From: Aplysia californica
Taxonomy: Eukaryota; Mollusca; Gastropoda; Aplysiida; Aplysiidae
DNA: 64,000 bases
Assembly: GCF_000002075.1 (NCBI RefSeq)
Contig: NW_004797529.1
Span: 254,145-318,144 of the forward strand
Direction: 5' to 3'
The first letter of the stretch is position 1; each line of letters begins with the position of its first letter. The notes below the pieces were generated by a model. That model did not search any database. It was not told the origin of the DNA and saw nothing but the letters and a program-made list of their open reading frames with translations. Shown here one piece after another: positions 1-20,799 of this stretch. A program made the translations under genes and the position numbers.

Positions 1-50
<50 letters not shown>
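1..50. repeat. (AG)n microsatellite
   Basis: Nearly pure AG repeat at the window edge; it probably continues to the left. Confidence 0.98.
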
Positions 51-1715
51 TTTATAGTGGTCTGGGTCAGGATTAGGGGAAATTGCGTGTGAAGAAAGGG
101 CAAGGCGAGGGTGGGGGTGGGAGGGGGGTGGGGTGATGTACTGATTAGTGGGCTAGTGGTTGTTCTAAGGAGATAGAAATTGGGCGCCTTAGGGGGAGGG
201 GAAAGGTTGAAGTTTTACTGAGCACTTTGTGGTCCACTTGGAGGTCCACTTGGAGATGTAGCCTTAGGATTATAGAGATAGTTTTTGTCAGCTCTGTTAT
301 TGAACACATGAGATGGAGATGAGGGAGTATGGATATGTGAGATTTGACGTAGATTGTTGCAGAGTCAAATATACGTCTGCTCTGTTATTGAACACATGAG
401 ATGGAGATGAGGGAATATGTGAGATTTAGCGGTAGATTGTCGCAGAGTCACATTGACATATTGCTCAAGGGGACTGAGTTTTATGTGGTAGGGTCTTTCT
501 ACTAATAACCTTATAACTTATCTGCGAATAAAAGAGAAAAATCTTATTCAGTTTAGCTTGTCAAAGAGGTGGTTGGTTCAGGAGGGTATGCGCACGGGCT
601 GACTAAGAATTTGGAAAACATTTTTGAAATGATATACTGTAAAATAAAAGGTATCCGATCAAAAGTAAAATTTAGAAATATAGATCCGTCTGTTTTGTCA
701 CTGATACAGATATTGTGTCAGTATTTTCCTAATTTTTCTGTTATCGATCAATTTTTGAAATTGAACGACTGTGTCCCTTGTCTTTTTATAGTTTCTGTTG
801 GCTTTGCATGTGCCGTGATACAAACTCATACCAGAAATATTTGTACAATATTCGTACAAACTTGACGAGTGATTGGGGGAGATACTAGTAGGTCCTACTT
901 TTTTACTTTCCCTCTGTTGTTTTGATCTGTCTTACTTTTTCCCAGCACTAGATTACTATTGTGTCAATGAGCTTCTCTTTGCTCAAACCAACAAATCGTA
1001 ACCAGTTTGTCGTGACCTCAGATTCAATGTTTGGCCAGAGGGATGGCAAAATGAATCTTAAGATCTTAAGAGGTACAAAGAGGGGGGAGGGACAGTTTTG
1101 GGGGTGAAGGGGGGAGGGAAGGTGGAGAGAAGGGAGTCAAAAGCTGTTAAGATCTTGTGAGTAACAAGCCGGGTCACAGAATTCCTTTGAAATTTGCCGC
1201 CACCCGGAATTAATCTTTGTGAACAAATTTTTACAAAATTGTATTGTAGTTAAAATTTTCGGAATCGGTGTATCAAAATAAGCAAAGTTGTTCTCGATGA
1301 GCCTGATTTGATGCGATATCTACACTTTAACAAACCTCATTTTACTTTTTAATAGTTTGTAAATTTTGAATTTGATGTGGTGCGTCAAAGTCACCTTCTT
1401 GTGCATTGTGCTGTGCATCTGACCTCACAGCTTCTAACATACTGCACAAAAAGTCCAAGGGCATATTACCTGCTGTGTTAAAACACTTGACGTCGGCACT
1501 TTCCTAGAGCTGTTACCACTTGGTGTCAGCACCTTCCCAGTACCAGTACTGGAGGCCTGGGGCCGGTCTGACACTGCCTACGGTAGTGTGGGTACTTGTA
1601 CCTGCCCAGCCCGCACATCCACAGCGCACATGGCTGTGAATTATTAGTGCAGGAAAGAGGATAAAGTAAAGTGTAAAGTACAGCTCAACAAATTTTTTCC
1701 ATGTGTTACTGTGGG
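51..1715. other. intron-like sequence left of the first visible TMEM184 exon
   Basis: No exon with family similarity is seen. The stretch contains a tandem duplication (291-460) and G-rich patches at 100-140 and 1080-1130. Confidence 0.5.
291..460. repeat. two-copy tandem duplication, about 88 bp unit
   Basis: gctctgttattgaacacatg starts at 291 and again at 379. Each is followed by agatggagatgaggga and a shared cagagtca block. The second copy has a small deletion. Confidence 0.9.
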
Positions 1716-8462
<6,747 letters not shown>

Positions 8463-9806
8463 TATCCTATTCTCTTTTTTCTGCTTGTTTGTCTCGTTAG
8501 TTGTATGATGTCCAATGGGATGGGTGCTCTCTGGGCTTTTCCTGAATTCAGGATTTCACATAATTTACATGTGAAGAAATTCAAAGAACATCCTGTTTTG
8601 TAATCGTTGAAGAAAATAAATTCAAGGGCATTATCTTCAGCTCTTGATGCAAAAGCCCATTAACCTCTTTGAAGAGCTTTGCCCATCCCTATATCTTGTT
8701 TTGGTTTAGATCTTCTCCGGCTAATTAAAATTTGTTATGCATTAGACTTGGAGATAAACATGTTGCAAGATAAAGGAAATTAAGAAGTGAGGAACTTGAA
8801 ATTGTTGGGGTCAAGAAAGAGAAAAAAAGAAAGAAAGAGAGAGAGAGAGAGGAAGGAATGGGAGCATGTGTGTTTCTGATAACAAAAAAGAGAGGGCAGC
8901 TATCACCAACAAGAAGGCCTGTTTTGCTTTTAACGGAATATTGAGATTGAGAGTAGCTGAACAATGAGACAGGTTGTTGTTACAGAGGCAACTCATGTAT
9001 GTCCTTGGAGGAGGACAGTGTCACATTGTCTGCATGTGCCAAAAGGGGTGCCACTCTTTGGGATAAAAGCATTTAAGGAAATTCTTGAGGCTTCTAAAGT
9101 GCCAGCTTGATAATGAATAAATCCTGTTTTTTCTCTCTGTGAATGTGACTGTCCGCACAAAGTTTTCTTATAGTTTGAAAGTCTTTGCCTCTCAGTCAAA
9201 GTGGTGACCCTTGTTCTGAGCAAGTCTTTTTTCGATATGTTCTGTACACCGTTCAACAGTGGGCGAAATAGAGAGAGAATCGATATCTGTTGCTCATTTT
9301 GGCTTTGTCATTTGACATTTCCTGGTTGTTGTTTCTATTGATTTCTCCACTGGCTGGAGGTGGCGTGGGTTCCATCCTGTTGTCCCTGCGCTACCATGTT
9401 GTTGACTTGTTGTGTTCTCTGGTCCCTTTGTTCCTGTTCAGGTTGTGCCGCGTGCAGTTTTACTAGATACGCACTGTACCAGTCAGGGTTCTCTGGTAAT
9501 GACAATTTTCCTTTCACTTCAGATTCCATGAGGTTAATGGGAAGCGAACTAGTTTTGTCAACTGTTAAAACCTTTCTAATTACATTCTTACTGTACAAAG
9601 TGTTTGTACATAGATGTTATTCAGTGTGTCTGCCAACTTTGGCATCCTGTGAGTGACAGAAGTCTTGTTTCATCTTTGATGTAAGAAGGATGGCATCTTG
9701 ATTATCATACTTTTATAGAAAAGGAATCAGTCTTTAAAATCTCATGTACTCATCCTCTCATTGCTAGATACGTATAATTGTTGTGGAGATGGAGTTGTCA
9801 GTCTCA

Positions 9807-9812
9807 AATAAA
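9807..9812 (+). promoter_or_regulatory. candidate polyadenylation signal AATAAA
   Basis: A canonical AATAAA lies 1.3 kb after the TMEM184 stop and is followed by a T-rich stretch. An earlier one is at 8615-8620. Either could give a conventional-length 3' UTR. Confidence 0.4.
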
Positions 9813-12800
9813 GTCATTCCTACTCTCTTTTCTTGAATGTTTTACATCGTGTTGGAGGTCGTTTATTGTCAATGCAAAACTTGTCTTTTAGATCAAGTAC
9901 AGTTCTTTCTCTTCTCAGTTAATGTGTCTGTATGAATATGAGTAGAAATGAACAGAGTGTTGTTTTTTTTAATTGATCAGAGTTTTGGCAGCTGCACAGA
10001 ACATCCCGAACTCTTGAAGGCCTTATGCCTTGACAGCTTTGCATGACTATTAGAATCAGGAAAAGGAAATGTTAAGAATGTCTATACTATTTGGGCCATG
10101 TTTCTTAGACTTTCGTTGTCTCTTTTATGTGAAATATGCTGTATGGAGTCACGATTAATTGGTTGTACTTGAACAAATACAGCTTTTAGTTGGTTATTTC
10201 TCCTGAATACATCGTGAATGGTTTGTATCGGGAGATGGTTTTGGCATTGTAATTTTGTGGCCAATACTTGTGATGCAGGGGTCGAAAGGACTTATTCTCA
10301 GCCTATCAGGCAGACTTCCTTTGTTTTTTCACTTTTGCATTGTCGTTTTTTCTACATTAGTTATTTACATTGTCGGGAGTGTTGTTTTACATGGTCCAAA
10401 TAGCCTGTATGTTTATAAAAACTGTCAAGAGATGTGTGGCTCCTGTCCTGTACTTGTAGTTTGTGTATGTAGAAGAATCCCCTTTGTCCCTTACATGTGG
10501 ATTCTCAGTGTGCTTGGACCTTTTTATATGACAAGAAAACAGTAAATGTGATATGTAGATTTTGAATAATGCATGAGTCTGGCTTCCCACTGCTGCCAGG
10601 GCTTGGAAAGGTGGTGGGGGACACTAGGAGTCTCCAGATCATGTTGTGAGGTGGAAGGGGAAAGGAGAGGGGAGAGGGGTGGGTAGTGAACTTGTCCCTT
10701 TATTGGGGGGGCCCACTTCAAACAATTCATATCTTCTTTTTTTTTTTTTTCATTTTTCATTGTATGGCTTCTTTTTGTGAACTGATAATAGTTTTGAGCC
10801 CCCCATCGTTTCAGCTAAGTAGAATGATGAGAGCCAGCAACGCCAATTATTTTTATGGCCAAAACTGTGATAGGGTTTGGTTAAGAGTTAGGCCTTGTAA
10901 CAGTTTTCAAAATGTGCTGGTTTTATGGAATAGGGGTGACTGTTCATATTTTAAAAAATTTTAACAGCTCAATCAGTAGTGCTGATGCCATTGAAGGCGT
11001 TAAAATGCTTCATACAACAACAAAAAATTCCTAGAATTTTACCGTCTCAATTAAATGCTTCAGTCACATGATTGTTCATCTTTCTTTCTAGGCACAACAT
11101 GACTCACTGTATTAAACTAATGAACTGATGGCTGATCTATAGGTTGTAGTGTCAGGGAACACATTGCTCTTTTAAAATTTGGTTAACACCAACAACATTA
11201 CAATTGTCAAAATGTAGTAGGAGCTGCTGGCAGCTGTGTGGGCCATTTTCAGTTCAAACCGTTGTCTTTCAGAAAGCTGAAGTCAAAGTTAAAGATGATG
11301 TCTCCTTTTATGAAGCATGATTCCCCGCATTTATTTAGTTTTTTATTACATTCACCATTGCCTCCACCACCACCACCACCTCCACCCAGTTTCTATCATA
11401 TCATTGCTGTTGTATATGTGGTAACTTTTTCAAACGTACTTTCAGGGACTCCGATTCAGATTTTTAACATACAAAGTTTTTCTGAGCTGCAGAAGATATG
11501 CGTAAGTGGCTTGAACTCGTTTCCCTGTTTGCCTGCCTGACATTGGCACACGCCAAGAGACAGATCTGCTTGAAGCATTTTTTTTCCTCCTGAGTGTTTG
11601 AGACATTTTTGCTCACAGAAACTGTCTGTCTGTCTGTGCTCACTATTGGTGGCATGCAGCGTGTGCATTATGTCAGTCGCAAGTTTTTTTGTTTGTTTAT
11701 GTTTTTGTTGTTTGTAGTCACCCACAAGTGATGTGCAAGACTCCAGGGGGCCATGTTAATAATGAGTGAGTTGAACGTGCGCTGTAGGTAAACTGACTTC
11801 CCACTATGCTTTTCTGGGTTGTTTGTTGGTTTCCGTTGTATGTAAGACCAACTCACACATTATTTATATGGCTCCCAACCTTTTCTAGTTTGTTTTTCTT
11901 GACTACAGCGTCAAAATCCTTTGTTTCTGCTGGTATTTTGTGCACTACACCCTTAGACACATCATTCCTTCTCAGCCTGTTGTTGCCCATATATACATAT
12001 CCTTGTTTGAACCTGATCTGCATTTTTGTCCTGCCCTTTGTTTTTGTCAGAAGAGTTTGGGTTTATAAAAATCTCAGTGATGTGTGCGTGCTGATACAGA
12101 GCATTCCATAGCATCTGGTTACAATTTTTCTCATGAAACTGCCACTGGTTTCATTTGTGATTTGCTAAGTTTTGACTACTATTTTTATTATTGCTTCTGT
12201 AAAAAAAAAATGTTCGAACAGCACTGCATTTTCGTTACTTCTTTTCCGCATGAAAAAATATTGAATGCTACGCATGACATATGATGTTCAACTCTGACAG
12301 ACCTATTGGCTTCTAACCTTATTACTTGATTATCATCCTGAATGACAAAAAAGAGTGTTTACCAGGCAGTGTGTTTAGGTTCTCTAAAGCGGTGTGGTGC
12401 AAAAGTCTGAAGTTTATTGTAGTTTATTTAGGAAAACGTTTGAACCAAGTTCACTTCCACATATAGACTAACAGGTCGATGATACTGAAACATTTTTCCT
12501 TTTTGGATTGCTTGTTGATCCGCCCTTCTGCATCACATGCTATTAGTTTAGAAAAGGTGGAGACATACGTGTGTCTTCCCTTCTGGAAGTTTTATACATT
12601 TGTTTATGAGATTCCACAGTTCCGAAGGGGTGGTAGGAATTATACGCTTAGATATATATCGATTTAAATGACATGCCTGGTTTTCCCTCCACATTGTCAT
12701 CTAGTAGTAAGACCATGCTGAGAGACAGGCTGTCCTCAAACACATCAAAATAACTCATTCATGCACTTCATCCTTCTCATTAAAAAAAACCCAAACACTC

Positions 12801-15800
12801 GTGATCATGAACAGAAAACTTTGTGTTTTTGCCCACCAACCCTGAATTTTGTGTGGTTCTGAAAATCCAAATGGTGTTGTGGTATTTCAGTGTCGTCTCA
12901 TAAGTCTTGTGATTGGCTGTGCGTGTCAGTATCCTTGTGCACTCAGTGGCATGGCCTACTTCTGTAGTTTATAGATATTTATAGTCACCCAGTCTATAAA
13001 ATGATGTTTTCTTGTAATTATTAACTATATTTCGTGTGGACATGATATTGTCATTGTTAGAAATAATAATTCTTTTGTGCTTTCAGACAAGTAACGAACA
13101 AAAAAAAGATTTGATGCTATATTTTATTCATATATGTAAATTCGTTATAAGAATCAAACTTTTTTTTGAGTAAAGAATTTACAAATAATTACTTTAATGC
13201 CTATTTTTTTTGTGTGACATCTAGGGTCGTTTCATCGTTAGATTTCTGTGAGTGAAAGAGTGGAAAGCTCAAATGTCCGTGAAATATTAGTCCTTTCCTG
13301 TAATCATCTTGTTAGGTGCACTGAGGTGTTAGATCACATTTGCATTAAGCTGCTACGAGTAGTAGTCCTAACTTATTAAATCCGTATAATTACTTGTTTT
13401 CTCCTGACAAGATCCCACACATTGTGATCCATAGTACTACCCAACCCACCCATCCCATCCCCTCAAATTATCAGCATTTTTGTCTCCCCATTGTAATTTG
13501 CTGTCAGAAAATATTGTAATATCAGAGGGCATGTTCATAGCTTGTTAAGTTTGATGTTCTGATGATGTCATTGGATGTAAATCACAAAAAAAGCTTATTG
13601 GTTTAAAAACAAATTTGCTGTTTTTAGTGATAGCCTCTATGTGCATACCTGGTGGGACCCACTAAATGTGTAGATGTCACACGGGGAATTGATGTTTACA
13701 GCAAGTTGAGGAAGTAGTTACTGCATGTCACGTGGACACAGATTAGTCAAGAGTGCTTAAAAAATTAAGAGGGAGACAGCACTACGATTCTCACCCAACC
13801 ATTGGCATGAAAATATTCCATTCAAGGCTCATGTAGAAAAGGATAATTCAGTGAATCATCCAGTTCCATCATCGTCACATCCTGTTGAGCAGATTATTGT
13901 AATGAAGATGGCCCCTAAAAGTAAAATTGAGGGTTTTGAGACATAAATGAGAGAGCCGCTTCTTGATCTATGTCCATTGTCTTGTGTCACTTGCCTCTGT
14001 GTGCATTGAGCTGTCACATCAACATTTTGTCATTGTCTTTACTGTACTCTGATTTGAAGTTTTTTTGCATGCGTTTGTCGATAACTTTTGTTTTGCAAGT
14101 TGACATATCTCACACTAAAATGCATTTTATGTTTTGCCAATAACGATAAATATATAAATATATATTTTCTTTAGAATGAATTTTATTGCCAACTGTTTGA
14201 AAAATATCATTACATAGTTGCTCTGGCAAAATATGTTTTGTGTAATTTAATGCCTCATGCTTCAGTCCTTGTTCAAAATGATTATGTTTACTAGTACAGA
14301 GGCCTGATCATATCAAATATGAATGGTGACTATTACGGTCCCCCTTTCCTCCTGCATCCCTCTCCCTCCCTCTCCTCCCACCGACACACACCAACGCAAT
14401 CCCCTTTTACTTATATTTTGATTAGAAAAAAATAATATAAGCAAGGGTATTTGTCTTTCTGTTTCTAAAAAATGAGGCTTATCTCAGAAATAATGACTGT
14501 ATTTGCTTTTGCTATTTATGTAAAGGTCCTCTGTAAGCCTGGACAGCTCTCAGCTTGAATGTCTTGGGCTGGTGTGTTATCTGATGTATGTGGTAGGTTT
14601 CACCATTGTGAAAAGGAAAACTTTTGAGAAAACTATTCTGCCTCCACATTAACAAGTTATCAGACATTCACTAAACAGGTGATTATTACAAACGTTTCGG
14701 GGAAAACATACATTTCTATGATTAAAATGATATTTGCCAGTTACACTTGAACATTTACAAAAATTGTAAAACTTTTTCTTGGATATAGTCTGTTTATTTG
14801 CGTTTCATTTTGAACTACTGCTTATAAATTCTTTCTTCCCCTTGTGTTGATTTTCTTTTGTTTTATCATACCAGAAATGGAATGCCTCAATGTGTAGATG
14901 TAGGCTATCTCTGTTCTCTTGTTAGGTAGAAAATCTTGATGTGTATGTGTAATAAGTTCAGGAGTGTCCACTCTGTCATGGAATTTAATGTACTGCAGAC
15001 TGTAATTCGAAGCATTGTTGAAAATTGCTGGTCTTTTGTTGAAAATGTTGCTACTTTCATTAGGCTCTCCTTTTTGTATAGAATTTTTGTAATAGCCAAA
15101 GGATTGGACTTTTTAACAGTTATGTAAATGGCTCGCTTCTGTTGGGTAATAAAAGCAGTCTTCAGGATAGGGGTTGATTGTATTTTTCTTTTTAGAAAGC
15201 CCAGGTCTCTCTATTTATTTTGAGTTTAGAGAGATACTCAGATTTAGTATTCTTTACTGTTCCATTGAGGATTGTCTGATGAGTAGGCTATAATTCGCTA
15301 CTAATTTTTTTAAACAAAAAAATAAAGCACCCAACTTGTCAGTAGATGTTATCTCCTTGGAAGTGAGTTTTTCAGAATGTTGCTTGAATTGTTTTCTCTA
15401 TACCACAGACTTGTTCAGTTGTTTCTGTGTTGCAGCAATCAGCTCAGACAAAGTACTTATTATTCTTACTATGGCACCTCTTGTTCTCATGTCTGATGTG
15501 CAGGTGAATGAAGCACACAAACTGACAATCTGCCATGTCATTGGTGCAGCCAAGTTTATTCATTCTTTACTGCAGTTGATTGTGTCTAGTCATGAATGCC
15601 TTCTTTCTTTCCTCTGAACAAGAAATATCTTATTTACAAAGTGGAACAGATATTATTTTCATATTTTCACCCACTGCTGAGCTGTCCATGTAAAGAGCAG
15701 TTTGTTACACATGGAACTCTGTTGTGTCTTTATGCCTACCTATTATTTTTTTTTTCTGAACGTGTGTACTTATTTATTCTTCTCATGTACTTATTCTATG

Positions 15801-17101
15801 TCATTTTGAACAAGAATGTTTAAGCGTTTGGTATCATGCTGTGGATGTTTTTCTTGTCTTTTCGTATTATTTAGAATTTCTGTAACAATTTCATTATGTG
15901 AAGTGTTTATTGGTTTGGGGTTTTTTTTAAACTCTAGAAACAAAAAAAATGAAAAGAAGATCTGATCTCTTAAAAAAAAAACAACTAAGAAGAGATTCAG
16001 TGTGATTCTGCCATTTGAATTGTTGAACACTGGGTCTCCAGTCAGAGCAGTTTTAGCTCTGTTTGAATTGATTACACGGCTGTTCTCTTAGGTTCCATTT
16101 CTAATTGCAGTTGTGTTTTTGGTTTACACATATCTCTTTCTTATGTTTGATTGTTATTTTAAAGTACAGAGGGGTGTCTTTGGAAGCTAATATTGAGACT
16201 TAATGTAGTTGACTCTCGCTTACTCAGTGAATGGCAATGTTCTCTTTCCATGTGAAACATTCCCTTTTCATAATGTGGCAAATTTTTGTTTGCTTACAAC
16301 TTTGATGTTCATGACACTGCTCTTGGCAGTTTTCTCATTGACAAGGCTGGAATGTTTTGGAGTGTGTGGTCTGCTTTTACACCTATCTCCAAAGCCGAGG
16401 TTTTTTAGCCTGAGGGCAGGACGAAGCGTCATGTGATGGGCCTCCCATGTCACCATGTCAAGGGTTTGTTTTTGTCATTTAGATGGAGAAAATGTCCTCA
16501 GAAAATGCCTGCAATAAGAAAAGTTCTCTTACTTTGCTACAAAACTTTTAGATTCCCTGTCTTGAGTTGCAAAGAAAGGGTCTCGGTTGTTGTAGCAAAC
16601 GATAAGTTTTGATGGAACAAATTGATATTGGCTCATGCACTTTGACCCTTGTCCTGTCTTGTCTATGTTCGTAAGGAAACTTAGTAGTAATATGATCTGA
16701 CCAATGAATTACTTTTGATATGGCATTAAGTACTTATAAGAGCGCTGCTGTCTTAAAAATAGTGCAACTTCTTTTCCAGAAGAGAGAAAAGTGAAAAAAA
16801 GTTCAAATATGTAACTGGAAGTATTGTTCCAGTGTCACTAAGTCCAAAATAATATGTTTTTTATTATCTATGACAGTAATTATGAAGTGAGGCTAATGTA
16901 TTAGGTCAATGGTTTTACGCATTGACCTTTTTTTTTCTAAAGTTTGTTCATTTTATTCTATAGCCATTCTCAATTCTTTACTCTACCTTCTTTTCAAATG
17001 CTCTATAATATGGTAAAAAAAAAGCCATATCACCCCGTTTTCTATGACCAAATATTGGTTTATATTTAGTGTTACCATAAACTCCTAAACCCTTTTCTTA
17101 A

Positions 17102-17347
17102 TCCTATCCGTACATTGTGTTTTACTATCGTATCCATACGATGTAGGGAACTCTGTGCCACCACTTTCTAAAGAAAAAATTTACTCGTTAATCCGATCCA
17201 TACACTTTGCATAGCAGTCTCTCAAAATGATTTTTTGAGAAATACTGAAAGTTTCAAAGAGATCTTCATACTAGAACTAGAAGTATTTTAAAATGTGAAG
17301 AATACAACCCCGGGGGTACAAAACGACTCCAGGGTGTACGGATAGGG
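17102..17347. mobile_element. 246-bp piggyBac-like MITE (TTAA target site)
   Basis: TTAA (17098-17101) precedes tcctatccgtaca, and tgtacggataggg is followed by TTAA (17348-17351). Inverted ends CCTATCCGTAC plus TTAA duplications are typical of the piggyBac superfamily. There is no coding capacity. A truncated reverse-orientation relative lies at 39766-39901. Confidence 0.85.
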
Positions 17348-19140
17348 TTAAGGTCATGGTTCTCCAACCTGTATTTCCAGCATTAATGGTTTTGTGTGTT
17401 GAATTCTTTAAAATTCTGTAAATCTAATCTACTTACCTCATGACAGAGCCATTGCAGTCTCTCATTTATTTGTCTGACGCTATTCACTGACATTTTGATA
17501 CTTTGTAACTGGGTCCTTCCCGTTGAAGAATTTGAAAGTCCCAGGGTCCTAATCTCACTCTGATATAAGATATTGAATTATTATGGATGGAAAGCACGTG
17601 TCAGACAGTGTCCCATTTCACCAAGGTTCCTATGGTCTATGAGGCAGCTTCAGGGTTTATTGGTTTGTTGTATACCTTTTTTCCCCCTAAAGGGCCGGCT
17701 TTTTAAAGCAAAGTTTTAGGAGTGTTTTCCATTCTTGCCGAAACAGTTGAACTTTTGAAACCCACTAGAGATGGTTGCATGACTTATGTAAATTATACTT
17801 TGACTACTGTTCTTGTTCACTTACCCAAAATATACTTATGAATGTAAATATACTTGATTATATATTGCAAGCTTTTACACTATTTTACTCCGCTCCTCCC
17901 CATTCATGTCATTTTTGTTTTCTTATTGTTATGTTGTCATGAATCATAACGAATTTTTTGGCTGTGTTGCACAGTGATCCCAATCATTTAAGACCTGTAC
18001 TTGCGTACCACAAAGAAAGAAAATTGATTTTGAAAGAGGTATTGAATACTTCTGTTATGGTCGAGAGCCCTCTTCGTTTAAGATCAGCTTAGTGGATGCT
18101 TGAGGCTGTTAAAAATATCCGGTCTTTAAGTTGGGGAAAGTCGCTGTGAATGGTATTATTTTTTCAAGTAACATGAAACCTCAGCTTACTTGAATTTTTT
18201 CATCTTGTTTTATATATAGAAGCTTTTATCTGCACTCTTCCTGTCTCAAGTTGCTTACCTGTGTTTGCTTGTCCACTCACAGAATAATTGAAAAGAAAAA
18301 AAAAGAAAAACATTGAATCAAAAAAAACGATTTCGCCAAAAGCTCATCAAATCAAATGTGATACTCGTAGATTTTTGAAAGTTGGTGTTGTTTTTGCTGT
18401 TTGTTACTCGGTGAATTTATTTTGTTTGTGTAGGTCTATTTTTGTCGTGTTGTTAGTGTGGCAAGCAGACCACATGGCCAGCAAACTCTAGGTATCTCTC
18501 CCAGGGCAGGCAAAACAAATTTAAAAACTTAACTATTATTGCTCGGATGTAATAAGCCAGAAATTTTAAAAACAAATTTTTATTAGTTTCTTTAATTTGT
18601 TGGCTGTGTGTGCTGTAGAAATACTTTGTCAAAATTCAAATTCTTAATATTGAAAAAAGCAAGATAAGGTACGTGATAGTTTAGATACAATTTAAAATAA
18701 TAAATGAAACAGTTTTTTTTCTCTCTCCTGAATAATTTTGCCTCCAAGTCAAAGCTTAAAACAGTTGAACGGCTTGCCAACACAGTGCTTTTTTTGCATA
18801 CTATAATCTAAATAGCCACTTACAGCATATCAACATTGGTGTGGATTACTCCATCAAAATTTTGACCCTTTAAACATGCTCATGTAATTTATAACATAGC
18901 TTTCCATTGGCAATAATGTGTCAATCTTGTATAAGTAGTATTGTCAAGGCAAACATTTTAAAGTGCCCAAAAAACGAAGTGGTGTAACTATTTTCAAGTT
19001 CCTAAGATTGCCTGGAACACTGAAGATACTTTAGGGTCAAGTGTTAACAAATACTTGTTTGATTGTTTGGCAGTTGACTTGTTGATGTGTTTGCCGCTAT
19101 TCTGACAAATAGCAAGAGATTTTTCTTTGTAATGTGAACA

Positions 19141-19376
19141 CCTAAGACAAACACAAACACACAGGCACACACACTTGCATACTCTGAAGTTTGTGTGAAC
19201 GCCCATGCACACACACACACACACATGCGCACGCACACACACACACACGTGCACACATAGACACACACACGCACGCACTCACACACACACACTCACACAC
19301 ACACACACACGTGCACACACACACACACTCACACACACACACACGCACGCACTCACACACACACACACACACACGT

Positions 19377-19415
<39 letters not shown>

Positions 19416-19440
19416 CACACACACGCACACACACACACAG
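19141..19440. repeat. 300-bp interrupted AC microsatellite
   Basis: AC repeats with periodic GC, TG and TC interruptions (gcacgcac, cgtgca) that recur, suggesting internal duplications. The open frames here are Cys/Val or His/Thr repeats, not genes. Confidence 0.97.
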
Positions 19441-20793
19441 AGGTATGTGTCATCAGCAAGCACGCACACTCAATCACTTTTATGCATGATTTAACATTTT
19501 TGAATGTACAGGTACTGTTGTGCTGAGTCTGGAGAAATTATATGATATCACCATTTCTGTTGGAAAATGCTTGAGAACAAGTAAACCAAGCAAGTAAAGA
19601 CAGTAAACCTATATTTTTTCAGAAAGTAGAATGTACATAGAAAGTAAAACTCTTTTGTGAAGTAGTTAAAATGTTTGGTGATATAAAAGAAACCGGGATA
19701 CATGAATAGCGGCTGAAATTACTGCCAATTGAATTGGCCACACCACGACAGAATGACACTTGCAACTGATTTAATCGGCTGTTGACCTTGGAAGGGATAA
19801 ATAAATTTCATAGTGATCCTTTCAGTGCTGGTTTTATTGTTGAGCTCTTTTGCTTACAAGGATTTAAAAAAATATATGATTCATTCTCTAGAGTTGTTAT
19901 ACTGAGAGGAAAACTCTCCCTTTGGGTTTGTGCTTGACTTTGTGGACTTAATCCAACAGTAAAATGGTCTGTTAAGCTGGGAGTGTGTACTATTTGACAT
20001 GACACATGAAATCGATATGGGTTGCAAATTATTTTGGCAAGTGCACTCAAATGCTGTAACTATAGTCCTTTTGGGTACCAAGTTAGTTCATGATAAAGGT
20101 ATGAAAAAAGAAATGGCTAATGTAGAGACTGGGCTCGTGGAAAGAGTGTACAAGTGTTATTGTAGGGTGACCTCTGTGTGCAATGTGTTTGTGGATCCAT
20201 TTGATGTCGAGCTCTGCCACAGCATTGCTGAGCCTTTCGACGTGGGAGGAGGGAAGAGCTGACACAGCACTGGAGACGGTCAGGAAAGAAGGATATCACT
20301 GGACCACGCACAAGCTACCCAGTCTCAAAGATTTATACTCAACAGATGACACAGAAATTATTTTTCGTCTTGGTATCAAAGTTCAAATAGTTTACTGCAT
20401 TGCTTTTTTTGGTTCTTATTTAATAACAGTTTTCTTTACAGGATCCATGCCAATTTCTCCCACCATGATGTTTTATTTTAGATGACACTAAATTTTACAT
20501 CTTTGCAGTATCGTTTACATGACAAGATGTTCTCCCAGCAATTAGTAAAATATATATATATACATGTGTACATATATATGATCATGTCCAGGAATACCAG
20601 CCGTTGTTCCATAATTTGGAGTGGACGTGTATGTTGTCTGGTCGTAATGGTCATTGTTTTGTGAAGAAGATTACTCTTCCATCTTCTTGCTACTTCACGT
20701 GGAAAGAAAACTATATGTACTTTGTGCGATGCCTATCGTCAAGTAAAACTGTCTGGATCATTATTGTCGATGTTTGTGAACAAAACATGAACA

Positions 20794-20799
20794 AATAAA
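20794..20799 (+). promoter_or_regulatory. candidate distal polyadenylation signal of TMEM184
   Basis: AATAAA is followed within 20-30 bases by a TG-rich downstream element (tgtgaatgtgaac). It is the last such signal before the + strand T bias disappears. Confidence 0.45.

Noticed and set aside
19142-19526. Long open frames of His/Thr or Cys/Val repeats
   Set aside because: They are translations of the AC microsatellite; the same holds for frames over 36.2, 60.1, 61.2 and 62.2 kb.
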